Below, piece after piece: positions 23,285-34,829 of a DNA stretch of 64,000 nucleotides; position 1 is the first letter of the stretch, and each line of letters starts with the position of its first letter. This stretch comes from Inia geoffrensis (Eukaryota; Chordata; Mammalia; Artiodactyla; Iniidae), in assembly GCA_036417435.1 (NCBI GenBank), contig CM070899.1:144598237-144662236 (forward strand), in the 5' to 3' direction. The notes beneath the pieces are model-generated. The model saw nothing but the letters and a program-made list of their open reading frames with translations, ran no database searches and was not told the origin of the DNA. Made by a program: the position numbers and the translations under genes.

Positions 23285-23495
23285 AAATTGTGGGAGGAAG
23301 GGAGAATGGGAAGTTACTGTGTAATGGGTACAGAGTTTGAGTTGATGAAGATGAAAAAGTTCTGGAGATGGACAGTGGTGATGGTTGCACAAACATGTGA
23401 ATGTAATGTCACAGAACTGTACACTTATAAATGGTAAGATGGTAAATTTCATGTTATGTATATGTTACCACCAAAAAATTTAATAGAAATAAATT
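23285..23495 (+). repeat. Old L1 3' end
   Basis: GTGGTGATGGTTGCACAAAC and the GAACTGTACACTTATAAATGG block match the same L1M 3'-end class as 1855-2445. Confidence 0.65.
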
Positions 23496-23678
23496 TTAAC
23501 CAAAAAAATTTAATTGTAGATTCACAGGCAGTTGTAAGAAATAATACAGAAAAATCACGTATGCTTTATCTAATTTCTCCCATAGTAATATTTTGCAAAA
23601 CTCTAGTACTACCAGGATGCTAGCACGAATACAATCTACCCCCATCTTATTCAGATTTCTCAGTTTTACTTGTACTCG

Positions 23679-23729
<51 letters not shown>

Positions 23730-24490
23730 ATTAAGTATAAACAATTTTGTCCCCTCTGTAGTTTTCGGTATCCACCACCGCAGTCAAACTACTCAACAGT
23801 TTCAACACCAGAAGGATCCCTCATGCTGCCCTTTTTATAATCACAGCCACCTCCCTCCTACCCTCCCCCCCATCCCAAACCCCTGTGCTCCATGGACAAT
23901 GACACAAAATGAAACAAAATGTTATCACTTGAAGAACGTTATATAAATGGAATTGTACATTCACATCACTCAAATATACCTTCTTGGTTTACCTTTTTAC
24001 CCCCAGCATCATTTCTCGGAGATTCATCTAATTTGTTACATTTATCAATAGCTTGCCCCTCGTTGTTTCTGGATAGTATTTCATGGTATAAATGTATCAC
24101 AGTTCGCTTAACCATTTACCTATTGAAGGATGTCTGGAGTATCAAAGGACAGTTTTGGGGGATTATGATAAAGCTGCTATGAACATTTGTGCATAGGTTT
24201 TTGTATGAACATAAGTTTTTATTCCTCCAGGGTAAATGCTCAGGAGCGCACTTGCTGGTTCCACGGTAGTTGCATGTTAAGTTTTTTTAAGAAACTGTCA
24301 AACTTTTTTCCAGAGTTGGACCATTTTACACTCCCACCAGCAACGGATGAATGATTCATCTTGCCCACATCCTCGCCAGCGTTTGGTGTTGTCACTATTT
24401 TTTATTTTAGCCATTTTAATTGCTGTGTAGTGGTATCCGGTGGTGATTTGTATTTCTCTGATGACTACTGATTTTGAGCATCTTTTAATG
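23496..24490 (-). repeat. L1 fragment with (TG)n
   Basis: Long reversed L1 piece. It contains GTGATTTGTATTTCTCTGATG, CCCACCAGCAACGGATGAATG and TTTAACTGTGAATTTCTGCATAACC-type UTR text in degraded form. A (TG)n run lies at about 23683-23724. No intact ORF2. Confidence 0.75.
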
Positions 24491-24539
24491 TGGTAGAGTG
24501 TTAAGCCCCAGAGTGGTGTGGCAAATGGGCACTTCTGAA

Positions 24540-24900
24540 GGGTCACTATGTGGAAGTGGTTTCTATTGAAACCTGGTAAGGACCAGTGGGGGCCTGAGCC
24601 AGGCCATGAGAGTGAAGGGATAGAGAGGGGTGGACTGGGGGATTCCAGTAATGCTTTAGGAAGTAAAGTTGGCCAAATATGGCGACCAGTGAGACAGGGA
24701 GAGGCACCACTGAAATAGAGGGAGGAATCCGATATAACTTCCAGTTTTCTAACTCAGACGGAGAAAAAAATTGGTCTGGAAATGTTGAGTTTGGGCTACA
24801 AGACATCCATATAGCCCAAAGCATTTGGATACGAGCATTCAAAATCAAGGTCAAATCTGGGCTGAAGATATGGAATTGGAAACTCGGCAATTCCCATCAC
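24540..24900. repeat. Ancient interspersed repeat, family unassigned
   Basis: Phrases such as GGTAAGGACCAGTGGGGGCC, GAGTTTGGGCTACAAGACATCC and GGGCTGAAGATATGGAATTGG resemble the downstream part of a widely dispersed old mammalian repeat. The 29.4-30.1 kb block resembles another part of the same element. Confidence 0.4.
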
Positions 24901-27007
24901 TAAAATTAGTGAGGGGAGGGGACCTGATTTTTTAGGCTCGTCTACTGGTTCCCTTGTAGGTCACGCCCCCCAGTGTCTGGGCACTGCGCAGGGGCCCACC
25001 AATCCCCTGCAGACTAGCATTTTCCGTAGCACAGGACATGCCTAACACACCTAAGTGCAATTTTTAACTTGTGTATAGGTTCGGTTTTGATTTCACAAAT
25101 TCATTAAGGAATTTTTAATTACAGATTTTTTTCCATTATGTGTATTTTTCAACCAGATAATAAAAGTGTTAAACGATGTGAAAGCGTGCAAAATGTTTAA
25201 TCATTGAGAAGTGGCTGTGACCTCCGGCCAGTTGGTCTGCCCAGGGACAAGGGTTCTCGGCTCCGAACTGCCAGCTTTCGTGTCCCCTAGGTATTCTTTT
25301 GCTGAAGGCGATCTCCCACCTGCTGTCTTTCCGGGGGACTCACTGGCCTTCCTGCCCGCCCCCAGGCCTCCTCTGAGGGTAACAGGTGGCTGCAAGCCTT
25401 CTCTTTGAACTGGAGAATCCCCGTCCCTAGCCCACCCCCTCGCAGAAACCCACAGGCCCTAGGGCCGATCAGAAGGTGAGTTGTGCCTGGACCACCTCTG
25501 GGGAGTTCACGGCTGGGCCCTGGCCCTCCGGCGAGACCGCGCCAGCGGCCCTAGAGCAGCCAGGCGCCTCTCGTCCCCCGCGCTTCCAGCCCAGCTGCGG
25601 GCTCTCCTTTGCAACCTTTAAGAAGACTTTTAAATTACATTTCCCAAGCCCTTCTGATCTCCAAGTGTACAACACCCACACACAACCCAGCCCCACCCCC
25701 AGGTACGCAGTATGATCGAAAGCTAAGCACCCCCCCCCCTTCCCCGGGATGGATAGAAATGCAAACCAAGGCGTCTCAGTGGGGACTCAGCTCTAGAAAC
25801 TTCGCCTATTCATCTGTAAGACAGCTCTGGGGGACAGGGAGCGGGGTCAGTCAGGGCCCCAAAACACAATGACTGTAGATTCCAGCTTGCCTCTGGTATT
25901 TCATAAGGTTGCTGTTTAAACATAATTCCAAAGAAATTGAGGTTATCCTTGGGAGGGAGGGAAGGATGGAAGGAGAGATAGGCGAACTTGTCCTGTCCCA
26001 TTAGCGAACTGCAATCACTGATCCTTTGTGACACAGAAGTCATAGGTCAAATTCAAGATCTTACTGCAAATCGAGCTGCGGGGTTGGGGGACAGGGGAGC
26101 AGGGGAGAGGGGGATTGTTCTCCCAGGAATATGAGACCGTCCTCTTATTTTCTAATAACACCTCCAAAGTCTCCTGCCCTGAGAATTAGCAAGGATGATG
26201 ACACAGAAAGCAATAAGGGGATTCGGCCTCCTGCCATTGGAGGAGGATGCTTTGCATCCATTTAACTGATTATGCAGCTCTGGACTCCAAAAGCTCCACC
26301 ATGCATTTCTTTTCCCCAACAATAGGGAAAATAGTGAAGCTTTCTTTTTACTTATATTTATCTTTTTGATTTATTTTTGGAGTTTTCTAAAATTACAAAT
26401 TCAATGTCCAGACCCTGGTTATTTAAAAGCAAGCCACAATAGTTAACTTCCGCTGCATAAACTGGCCTCTTAACTAATTTCTCTGGAGGCCCCGAGATTC
26501 CTAAAATGAATCCATCTGAGGAAGCCACAAGGTAGGGAGGAAGAGAACTAGTAATTGAGGAGATGTTGCCCTCACTTTGCCTCAGTTTTCCTTCCAGAAT
26601 CTTCTCAGGCCTGTGATCAGAGGACCCTCCTCTGTGCCAAGGCAGCTCCTCCCATGGGCTGAGCCATGCCCACTCCACCACAGCTGCACCAGCCCTGCGG
26701 CCTAGGTGAACCCCACCTGAACTTGGCAGCACTGCCGCCTCCTTAGGGTGATGCCAGAGGAGCCCCAGTTCCCACTGTTAGTAAAGAAAAGGCCTTCCCA
26801 GCATTTGAAGTAAGTTGGTGTCATTCTTTTGGGGCTCACTGCAGAAAGTGCAGCAAGCTTCCCCTTAAGACAGAATACACAGCCACAGGTACATGGACAG
26901 CCTGTCACCAAAAGCAGTGGATCCAATGATTTGAGGAGTTCACAGATAATGAAAAAACATGGGGAAACAAATATGCATTTGCTAACTTTTTATTTTACCA
27001 AGAAAGG
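24901..27007. other. Unassigned; small CpG cluster at 25.44-25.62 kb
   Basis: No repeats recognised. About 25441-25620 holds roughly a dozen CpGs in 180 bp, unusual for this AT-leaning neighbourhood. Around 26200-26320 there is a pyrimidine/octamer-like stretch near GATGCTTTGCATCC. Open frames through the GC-rich part show no domains. Confidence 0.4.
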
Positions 27008-27775
27008 ATTTTTTTAATTGAAGTACAGTTGATTTACAATACTGTGTTAGTTTCAGGTATACAGCAAAGTGATTCAGTTATATATTTTTTCAGATTATAT
27101 TCCATTATAGGTTATTACAAGATATTCAGTTTTGTTCCCTGTGCTATATAGTAAATCCTTGTTATCTATTCTATATATAACAGTGTGTGTATCTGTTAAT
27201 CCCCTCTTCTTAATTTATTCCTCGCCTGCCTCTCTTTCCCCTTTGATAACCGTAAATTTGTTTTCTGTGTCTGTGAGTCTGTTTCTGTTTTGTAAATAGA
27301 TTCATTTGTATTTTTTAGGTCCCATATATAAGTGATATCATATAATATTTGTCTTTCTCTCTCTTACTTCATTCTGTATGGCAGTCACTAGGTCCATCAA
27401 TGTTGATGCATATGACATGATTTCATTCTTTTTATGGCTGAGTAATATTCCATCATATATATACATGTATATATATGATGGAATATTACTATAATATTAC
27501 CATGTATAATACCACAACTTCTTTATCCATTCATCTGATGATGGACACTTAGGTTGCTTCCATGTCTTGGCTATTGTAAATAGTGCTGCTCTGAACATTG
27601 GGGTGCATCTATCTTTTCTAATTAGAGTTTTCATCTTTTCCAAATGCATGCCCAGGAGTGGGATTGCTGGATCATACAATAGCTTCATTTTTAGTTTTTT
27701 AAGGGAACTCCATACTGTTTTCCATAGTGGTTGCACCAATTTACATTCTCATCCACAGTGTGGGAGGGTTCCCTT
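27008..27775 (-). repeat. L1 3' half fragment
   Basis: Reversed L1: AATTGAAGTACAGTTGATTT at the left, then CTGTGAGTCTGTTTCTG, GTAAATAGTGCTGCTCTG and CCAGGAGTGGGATTGCTGG. A minus-strand open piece of ORF2 C-terminus (about 80 codons, 27497-27739) survives. A perfect palindrome interrupts it at 27441-27490. Confidence 0.88.
27441..27490. repeat. Perfect 50-bp palindrome
   Basis: 27441-27465 is the exact reverse complement of 27466-27490, centred on ACA|TGT with no spacer. The arms are the L1 phrase AGTAATATTCCATC followed by an AT-rich run. The first mismatch is at 27440/27491. Confidence 0.97.
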
Positions 27776-28864
27776 AAGAAAGGATGTTGTTAAAACAATT
27801 ACTTCCTATTATCACCATTATTTCTTTTAAGAAAGAGTGCTTTAACTCATGCACATAAATGCATGCACACACACTCAGAAAGATAAACCCTCAGAGTAAA
27901 GAACTGCCCTTCAGTTGATAATGTCGAGCTTTCTGGAAAGCCAACCACTGAGAAAGCCTGGTGTGGGGTATCTGTCTCATCTTTTGGCTGTGTATGGGGA
28001 CCTAGGCTTCACCCACAACACCTCTCAGCAAAGATTAGTGAATTTGAGAGCCCCAATTTTCTGCGGTGAACTTCTCCAGTACATGAGAATAAATCAACTT
28101 CTCTGAAAGCCATCCCCTCCCTGGATAAGGAGCAGAAAGATAAAAGACTAACGACAAAAATCTTGTGCCCATTATTCATCCATTTTTCACCACCACTCCA
28201 ATGTGCGTTTCCACAGTCAATTTAAGTCTGAAACTTCTGATTCCATCTCAGTGGTGACAGAGGCCTGGCCCAAAGCTTGGTTGGAGCTGTGGTGTGGCCT
28301 GCTCCCAAGTCAGCCGCAAAAGGAAGTGCTATCTGCTAATATTCCACTATTAGACCTAAATCACTCCAAATAACTTGCAAAGACCCAGGAAGCCACCTCT
28401 AGACCCAAATTAGACTGGGATGTGCTGGTGCTTGATGAACACCTATCTAATTGCAGTTTGATTGGCTCTGAGCAGGCCTGCAGAATGGAGAAATGGACTC
28501 CTTCGTTCTGATAAAGATACTGATGCCCCAGCTTTGTGCCAGGCGAGAGATCCGCACTGTCATTCCAAAGCAATTTGTAAGGGATTAGAAGTATTTGAAG
28601 GGGGGATGCATCCGTGACCAGGGTTGTATAATTCTGGACTCTTAGTCACAGTTGACTGGTCTTCACCAATGCACATTCCCAAGCATCGCACTGTCCAATT
28701 TGTATTCTAAAGGCGAGGAAGGGGTGGGCCTCTTGGGAGCTTGGAGTGCACAGCAAGAATAAATTTCATTCATTCTTGCAAATGTTCTCCCACCTGAATG
28801 TGGGCTTCTGAAGATGAAAGAGGAAGCTGACAACCAAGAAATAACACCAGGAGATGAGGCGCTC
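27776..28864. other. Unassigned intergenic stretch
   Basis: No gene or repeat recognised. Confidence 0.4.
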
Positions 28865-29350
28865 CTTTTGAAAAGGGGCCAAAGAGATGAACAGGCCATT
28901 AGAAAAGGATCAAAAATGTAAATACAAATGGCCAACAAATGGAATTTAAATGTTCAGTGCCTCTGGTAACTTGTGAATCCATACAATGAGATACCATTTT
29001 TCGGGCATCTGATTGGCAGGATCAAGTTTGGATAGCCTTGTTTCCCAGGCTGCCGGGAAACTGACACCCCATAGGAGAGAGTAGGAAAACATTGCAATTT
29101 TTCCAGAAGTCAGTTTTGCTTTACATATCAAATGTCAAAAGCATGTGTATCCTTTGATTCCATGATTTCACAAGCGTGTTCCAGGAAATAATGGAGAATG
29201 CGCAAAGATGTCCCTCTATGAGGACGTTCACTAAATATCTAACAGTAGGAAGTTGTTTAAGTCAGTTATGGTCTCTCTAAGTAGTGGAAGAGTAAACAGC
29301 TTAAATGATATGGTAGTTGTGTTGAAATAGACAGGGATCCAAGATTTACT
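28865..29350 (+). repeat. Old L1 (L1ME-type) fragment
   Basis: ATCCATACAATGAGATACC followed by ATCTGATTGGCAGGATCAAG is the conserved ORF2 C-terminal nucleotide text of old L1s. It continues weakly to about 29350. Confidence 0.55.
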
Positions 29351-29394
29351 GTTGCTCTAAAAGGGCTACAGACAGTAAGCACACTTTTTTTGTT

Positions 29395-30090
29395 GTTTAC
29401 TCATTGTTTCATTCAACAAATATTACTAAAAAAAGAGGAATACATGAAAGATCAAGGTAGTTCCTTGCTCTTATAAAAATTGCATTTACTGGAGTGATGG
29501 AGTCTGGGGACTGGATAACAATGAATAAATTAGTGAGAAAACTATAAAGTTAGTGACTTAATTAATAGATCTTTCTGATATTTTATACTGAGATCTGAAT
29601 TACAAAGAAGAGAAAGTAATGAGAGCATCTCAGGCATAGAAAACAGCTAGTGCAAAGGCCCTGAGGCAGGAGCGAGCTTCAGATGACATGATTAGCTACA
29701 GCTGGGTCATGCAGTTAAAGCAAAGTGTAAGAGGGGCAGAGTGGTAGATGAGGTCAGAGACTGGGCAGGAGCTGGGTCATGTGGGTTTGGTAAACCAGGG
29801 TAAGGAGTTGGGATTTTATTCTATGTGCTGTGGGAAGACATTGCAGATCTCAAACAGGAGGCAATCTCATTAATGTTACTAAACTTCTCTCTGGCTGCTG
29901 TGTGAAAGAATGGATTTGAGAGCATATCAATAGAGGCAGAGAGACCAGTCACTTGGACTGCTGGCTGGTCTAGCCAAGGCTTGGGGGTGGCTTGGATTAG
30001 GATAGGAGGTGGAGAGGGAAAGAAGTAGGTGCAGTCAGGGTTGACTTTGGAGTTAGAACCAACAGTACTTGCTAATGGATGGATGACTCC
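29395..30090. repeat. Ancient interspersed repeat, family unassigned
   Basis: GCAAAGGCCCTGAGGCAGGAG, GTAGATGAGGTCAGAGACTGG, GGATTTTATTCTATGTGC and CTGGCTGCTGTGTG occur in the order of a widely dispersed old mammalian element, possibly an L2 in reverse. Confidence 0.55.
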
Positions 30091-30304
30091 TAAGATTTCC
30101 CGTCTTTCCTCCTATTCCCATCAAATGCCTCTAGCTCTAATTCTGGTGCTTCCCTACCAAGGTTCATCTATACTTCCTGCCTTAGGTTCTGTGGGATGAC
30201 TTGGACCTAAGCTAAATCTCCCTTTCCTCAAAGCTAACTCAAGCTGGTTTTCATTTCTTGCAACCTTGATGGAGGCCGTGCAGCCATAGCCCTCTAAGAA
30301 GGGC

Positions 30305-30425
30305 ACAGCAGTTGAAGCAAGCAAAGCGCAGAGAGGTAAGGCAGCTTGTCTAGCTCAGAGCAGCAGAGCAAGGATTCAAACCCAAATCTTCAGGGTCCAG
30401 AGCTAGCGCTTCCTCCTCTATGTCA
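30305..30425 (-). repeat. MIR fragment
   Basis: GCGCAGAGAGGTAAGGCAGC and CAAGGATTCAAACCCAAATC are reversed MIR core. Confidence 0.65.
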
Positions 30426-30479
30426 CGTGCTAGATTGACACAAAACACCCAGCTGCTAGTTGTCCACCAAAATCAAAGC

Positions 30480-30800
30480 CCAGCCCCCTTGTTCCATGGA
30501 AACAGAACAATGGCTGCTGAACTACATTAATTCCACAGCCTCCCTTGCAGCTAGGAGTGGACCTATGTCTTCCTCCAGTGGAATATTAAGAGAGATGATG
30601 ATGCAAGCAGAAGCCATTTATTTATGGCCTCAATTATGCAGATCACAATAAGGCTCTGGGGGATAATGGAGCAATGACTTGGAAAGAACCTGAATCACAG
30701 AATGACCACATGGATCACCAGCCTGGAGGGCCTACCCTGGACTGTTATGTGAGAGAAAAAGAATATAAACTTTATTCTTTAGTTTATATTATTGTTTAGT
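30480..30800. repeat. Old interspersed repeat, family unassigned
   Basis: TCCCTTGCAGCTAGGAGTGG, GAATGACCACATGGATCACC and GGACTGTTATGTGAGAGAAA followed by TAAACTTTATTC resemble a common old mammalian element. I do not name the family. Confidence 0.4.
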
Positions 30801-30845
30801 CTCCTGATTACCCTATTGTTCAGTCCAGTCTTACCCTAAATTATC

Positions 30846-31058
30846 TTTTTTTTTTTTTTTTTTTTTTGCGGTACACGGGCCTCTCACTGTTGTGGCCTCT
30901 CCCGTTGCGGAGCACAGGCTCCGGACGCGCAGGCTCAGTGGCCATGGCTCACGGGCCCAGCCGCTCCGCAGCATGTGGGATCTTCCCAGACTGGGGCACG
31001 AACCCGTGTCCCCTGCATTGGCAGGCAGACTCTCAACCACTGCGCCACCAGGGAAGCC
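30846..31058 (-). repeat. CHR-2-type SINE
   Basis: Compact copy in reverse: poly-T at 30847-30867, then GCGGTACACGGGCCTC, ending CACCAGGGAAGCCC. The flanks are T-rich (ATTATCTTTT / GATCTATTTTT), so the duplication is only approximate. Confidence 0.93.
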
Positions 31059-31245
31059 CTGATCTATTTTTAAATACAAGTCACCTCTTTTGTTAAAAAA
31101 TAATTGAACCCCATAAACAATACCTGCAGACAATGGGTAGATCCTTGAGTCTCCCTACTCCAGTCCTTGGCTGAATTTGTCTAATTAGTGGACTAGATTC
31201 AATGCTTGGTGCTCTCCCAGGAGTACCTTTAAAACCCAGTTTGGG

Positions 31246-31497
31246 GGACTTCCCTGGTCATCCAGTGGTTAAGAATCCACCTTCCAATGCAGCGGACGCA
31301 GGTTCGATCCCGGGGAACTGAGATCCCACACGCCCTGAGGCAACTAAGTCTGCACGCTCTAGAGCCCCTGAGCCACAACTAGAGAGAAACCCGTGTGCTG
31401 CAATGAAGAGCCCATGCACCACAACAAAGATCCTGCGTGCCACAACTAAGACCTAACACAGCCAAATAAATAAATAAATACTAAAAAAAAAAAAAAA
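31246..31497 (+). repeat. Long CHR-type SINE with TSD
   Basis: GGACTTCCCTGGTCATCCAG, GGTTCGATCCCGGGGAACTG, CCACAACTAGAGAGAAACCC, then an (AATA)n/A tail. CAGTTTGGG flanks it at 31237-31245 and 31498-31506. Confidence 0.92.
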
Positions 31498-31506
31498 CAG
31501 TTTGGG

Positions 31507-32210
31507 TTGGAAAACAAAATCAACAAGACCTCCATGCATGAGTTATGAGAATTTTTTAACATACTATTATTTATTTATAAAAAATATTTGAATTAAGTAT
31601 GTATTCCTTGCTCTTAATAAATGCTAAACAATTGATAAAGCAAAATTTTAAATTATGCAATCTAATGTTAATTCCACTGGAAAAGAAATAGATTTTTTAA
31701 TTAAGCTTGTTCCAGAAGGGCCAGACTCGGGGGGTCATGAGATCTGGCTTTCATACGTTAAAGAATCATTTTACTAAAGATTTTGGTGCATTAGTCAAGG
31801 AGCAAGGTGAAAACCCTAGTTGATCAATGAGAATTTATTTATATCAGCCATTGATCTCCTTCCCAAAGGGTCCAAATTTGAATACCATCCTAAGAGCCCC
31901 AGAGATGGGTGTGACTCAGTCACTTTGGGGGAAGCACATCTGAATATTGAGAGGAACCCAATGTCTCCCTAACCTTCCTTGTGGTTCACAGACTGACAAA
32001 GCTTTCTAAAGTCCACCAGAAAGACATCCCACCAGGAGAACTTGCTCTGTGGACATCAGGTGCATTTGGCTGGAGGTGATAGCACTACTTATATACTCCA
32101 CCAGCCTTGCCAGTGCTGCAGAAAATAAGGCATGAGCTCGCTCCCCAGAGCTGTGAGTATAGATGTTTCTGGCTTAAACCTAAGCAGGAGAGGTGGAGAA
32201 GGACGGTAAG
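31507..32210. other. Unassigned intergenic stretch
   Basis: AT-rich, with no gene or repeat recognised. Confidence 0.4.
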
Positions 32211-32214
32211 AAAA

Positions 32215-32445
32215 ACGGGCCACGTGCTTAGTGGGAAATGCACTGTTTGGGGACTCAGGAGGATACGGATTTGAATCCTGACTCTGCCACGTGTTCATCA
32301 ACTCATTAACTTCTCTGAATCTCAGTTCTTTATAAAATGAGAGTTGCACCCACCCCAGAGAGTGTCATGAGGAGTAAGGAAGCATCTATAACATACATAG
32401 AATGTGCTGGCACCATCAGTATTCAGTAAACAATAGCAAAACAAA
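32215..32445 (+). repeat. MIR
   Basis: Forward MIR with GGATTTGAATCCTGACTCTGCC, CTTCTCTGAATCTCAGTTC and ATAAAATGAGAGTTGCACCC. Confidence 0.75.
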
Positions 32446-33320
32446 ACCCAAACTGACCCTGCCTTGAGATAAAGAAGTCAGCAAGCCTTGCCCTCCTGGC
32501 CACGTCACCATGGCAGAACGCAGCATGCCAGCTGGCCCCAAGGTTTCTGAATTGTCAAGGACAGGCTTCTGTGGATGCTGTTGAGGGGTGGGTGGATGTG
32601 CTCGCTGACCACATCCCAGCTGTTCTCCTGCAGCTGTGGCTGTCCAAACCTTTCAGCTTTCCTCCTGGCTGAGCCAGCCAGCAAAGCCTCACAGAACAGC
32701 CTGCTTTCCCACTACCTTATTCCATTGTCCAAATGCATGAAACAGCAATGAAGAAATGTGTTGTTTGCTTTCTATTCCTGAGGCTGACAGTTTGCTTATC
32801 TAACCAAAAAAACAAAACAAAACAAAACAAAACCTTTATTTTACCTTATTTTGGTCCTTACCACTAGACAGCAAATGACCAGCCTATGGGAAAGAAAGCT
32901 GCAGAGAAACAATGAATGAACTAGGTCTTCTTTTCTTATGATGAGCGCAGGCACTGGGTTTTAGCTTAAACACATGTACATATTATCAAATATGGACAAT
33001 TGGGTGATTTTCTCAGTATGGTTTTAGGGCTCTCTCCCATGTGAAGACAACGCTGATTGGTCCAGTAGCTATCCACCCCCTTCCAAGATTGTCCTCATAC
33101 CTTACCAGTCTCTATAATGAGCACTTACTCCCTCTGACACTTTGATACTCCTCTGTCTCCCACTTCTGCAGAGCATGTGGGTCTTTTACCAGACTTATAC
33201 CTCCCAGTACACCCTTAGCACCCTGGGTCATGCTCCTGACAAAAATGTGCCAATATTAATAGACACTTCTGGCTGGTCTTCCACCTCTTGTTTCTCCAAA
33301 CAATCTTCCATTGACCTACC
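32446..33320. other. Unassigned; (AAAAC)n run
   Basis: No gene recognised. A short AAAAC repeat lies at about 32806-32833. Confidence 0.45.
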
Positions 33321-33324
33321 TAAA

Positions 33325-33650
33325 GTGTAGCTTCACTTACATTATTCCTCTGCTCAGTAACCTTCAATGGCTCCCTATTAGTCATTCTGAAACCAAGCTT
33401 TCCCACGTTATCACCCTAACCTGCTGTCTCCATGACATCTCTGTTCCAGCACACGAATTCCAACTAGATTTAACCACTCTTTAATGAACTTGCCCACCTT
33501 TTGCTATCTCCAGGCCTTTTTTCATGGCATGCCCCTGCCTGGAATACTCTCCCTCCTTCCCTATCATCCATACACTAAAATCAAGTCCATCCATCAGAGA
33601 CCATCTCAAGCAACACTTCTCTAAAGACTTTCCCAATCCTTCCAACTAGT
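33325..33650 (+). repeat. L2 fragment
   Basis: CCTCTGCTCAGTAACCTTCAA, ATCTCCAGGCCTTTTTTCATG and CCTGCCTGGAATACTCTCCC are in the order of LINE L2 ORF2/3'UTR text. Confidence 0.75.
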
Positions 33651-34019
33651 AATGAACCTGCCTTCTAAATCCTGTGACATTGCGCACTTTCCTTCTGTCT
33701 CTTCTGCTCCTCTACCTTGCAGTGTCAACTCCAAAGAGTCTGTAGGGGCTTCTGAGCAGCAGTCTCAATGGAAGGGAAGGCCGGAGACTGGCCTTAAAAC
33801 TGCATTTGCTCCAACAAACAAAAATCAGGACTAGATGGCTTCACAGGTGAATCCTATCAAACATTTAGAGAAGAGCTAACACCCATCCTTCTCAAACTCT
33901 TCCAAAAAATTGCAGAGGAAGGAACACTCCCAAACTCATTCTATGAGGCCACCATCACCCTGATACCAAAACCAGACAAAGATACTACAAAAAAAGAAAA
34001 TTACACACCAATATCACTG

Positions 34020-34787
34020 GTGAATATAGATGCAAATATCCTCAACAAAATACTAGCAAACAGAATCCAACAACACATGAAAAGGATCATACATGATGAT
34101 CAAGTGGGGTTTATCCCAGGGATGCAAGGATTCTTCAATATATGCAAATCAATCAATGTGATAAACCATATTAACAAATTGAAAGAGAAAACCCATATGA
34201 TCATCTCAATAGATGCAGAAAAAGCTTTTGACAAAATTCCACACCCATTTATGATAAAAACTCTCCAGAAACTGGGCATAGAGGGAACCTACCTCAACAT
34301 AATAAAGGCCATATATGACAAACCCACAGCAAACATCGTTCTCAATGGTGAAACACTGAAAGTATTTCCTCTAAGATCAGGAACAAGACAAGGATGTCCA
34401 CTCTCACCATTATTATTCAACATAGTTTTGGAAGTTCTAGCCACGGCAATCAGAGAAGAAAAAGAAATACAAATTGGAAAAGAACAAGTAAAACTGTAAC
34501 TGTTTGCAGATGACATGATACTATACATAGATGCCACCAGAAAACTACTAGAGCTAATCAATGAATTTGGTAAAGTTGCAGGATACAAAATTAATGCACA
34601 GAAATTTCTTGCATTCCTATACACTAATGATGAAAAATCTGAAAGAGAAATTAAGGAAACACTCCCATTTACCACTGCAAGAAAAAGAATAAGATACCTA
34701 GGAATAAATCTACCTATGGAGACAAAAGACCTGTATGCAGAAAACTATAAGACACTGATGAAAGAAATTAAAGATGATACCAACTGA
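34020..34787 (+). pseudogene. L1 ORF2 RT remnant with stops
   Basis: RT domain: [14 protein letters not shown], motif [27 protein letters not shown], then LFADDM encoded just past a stop. Stops and indels: TAA at 34497-34499, where Leu-Ser precedes the FADD in the sister copy; a short loss just after FADDMILYI, removing the ENPK residues seen there; and TGA 34785-34787 after KEIKDDTN, the same position as in the 6.4-9.9 kb copy. The first codon is GTG, an internal family Met codon, not a true start. Confidence 0.88.
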
Positions 34788-34829
34788 TGGAGAGATATAC
34801 CATGTTCTTGGATTGGAAGAATCAATATT

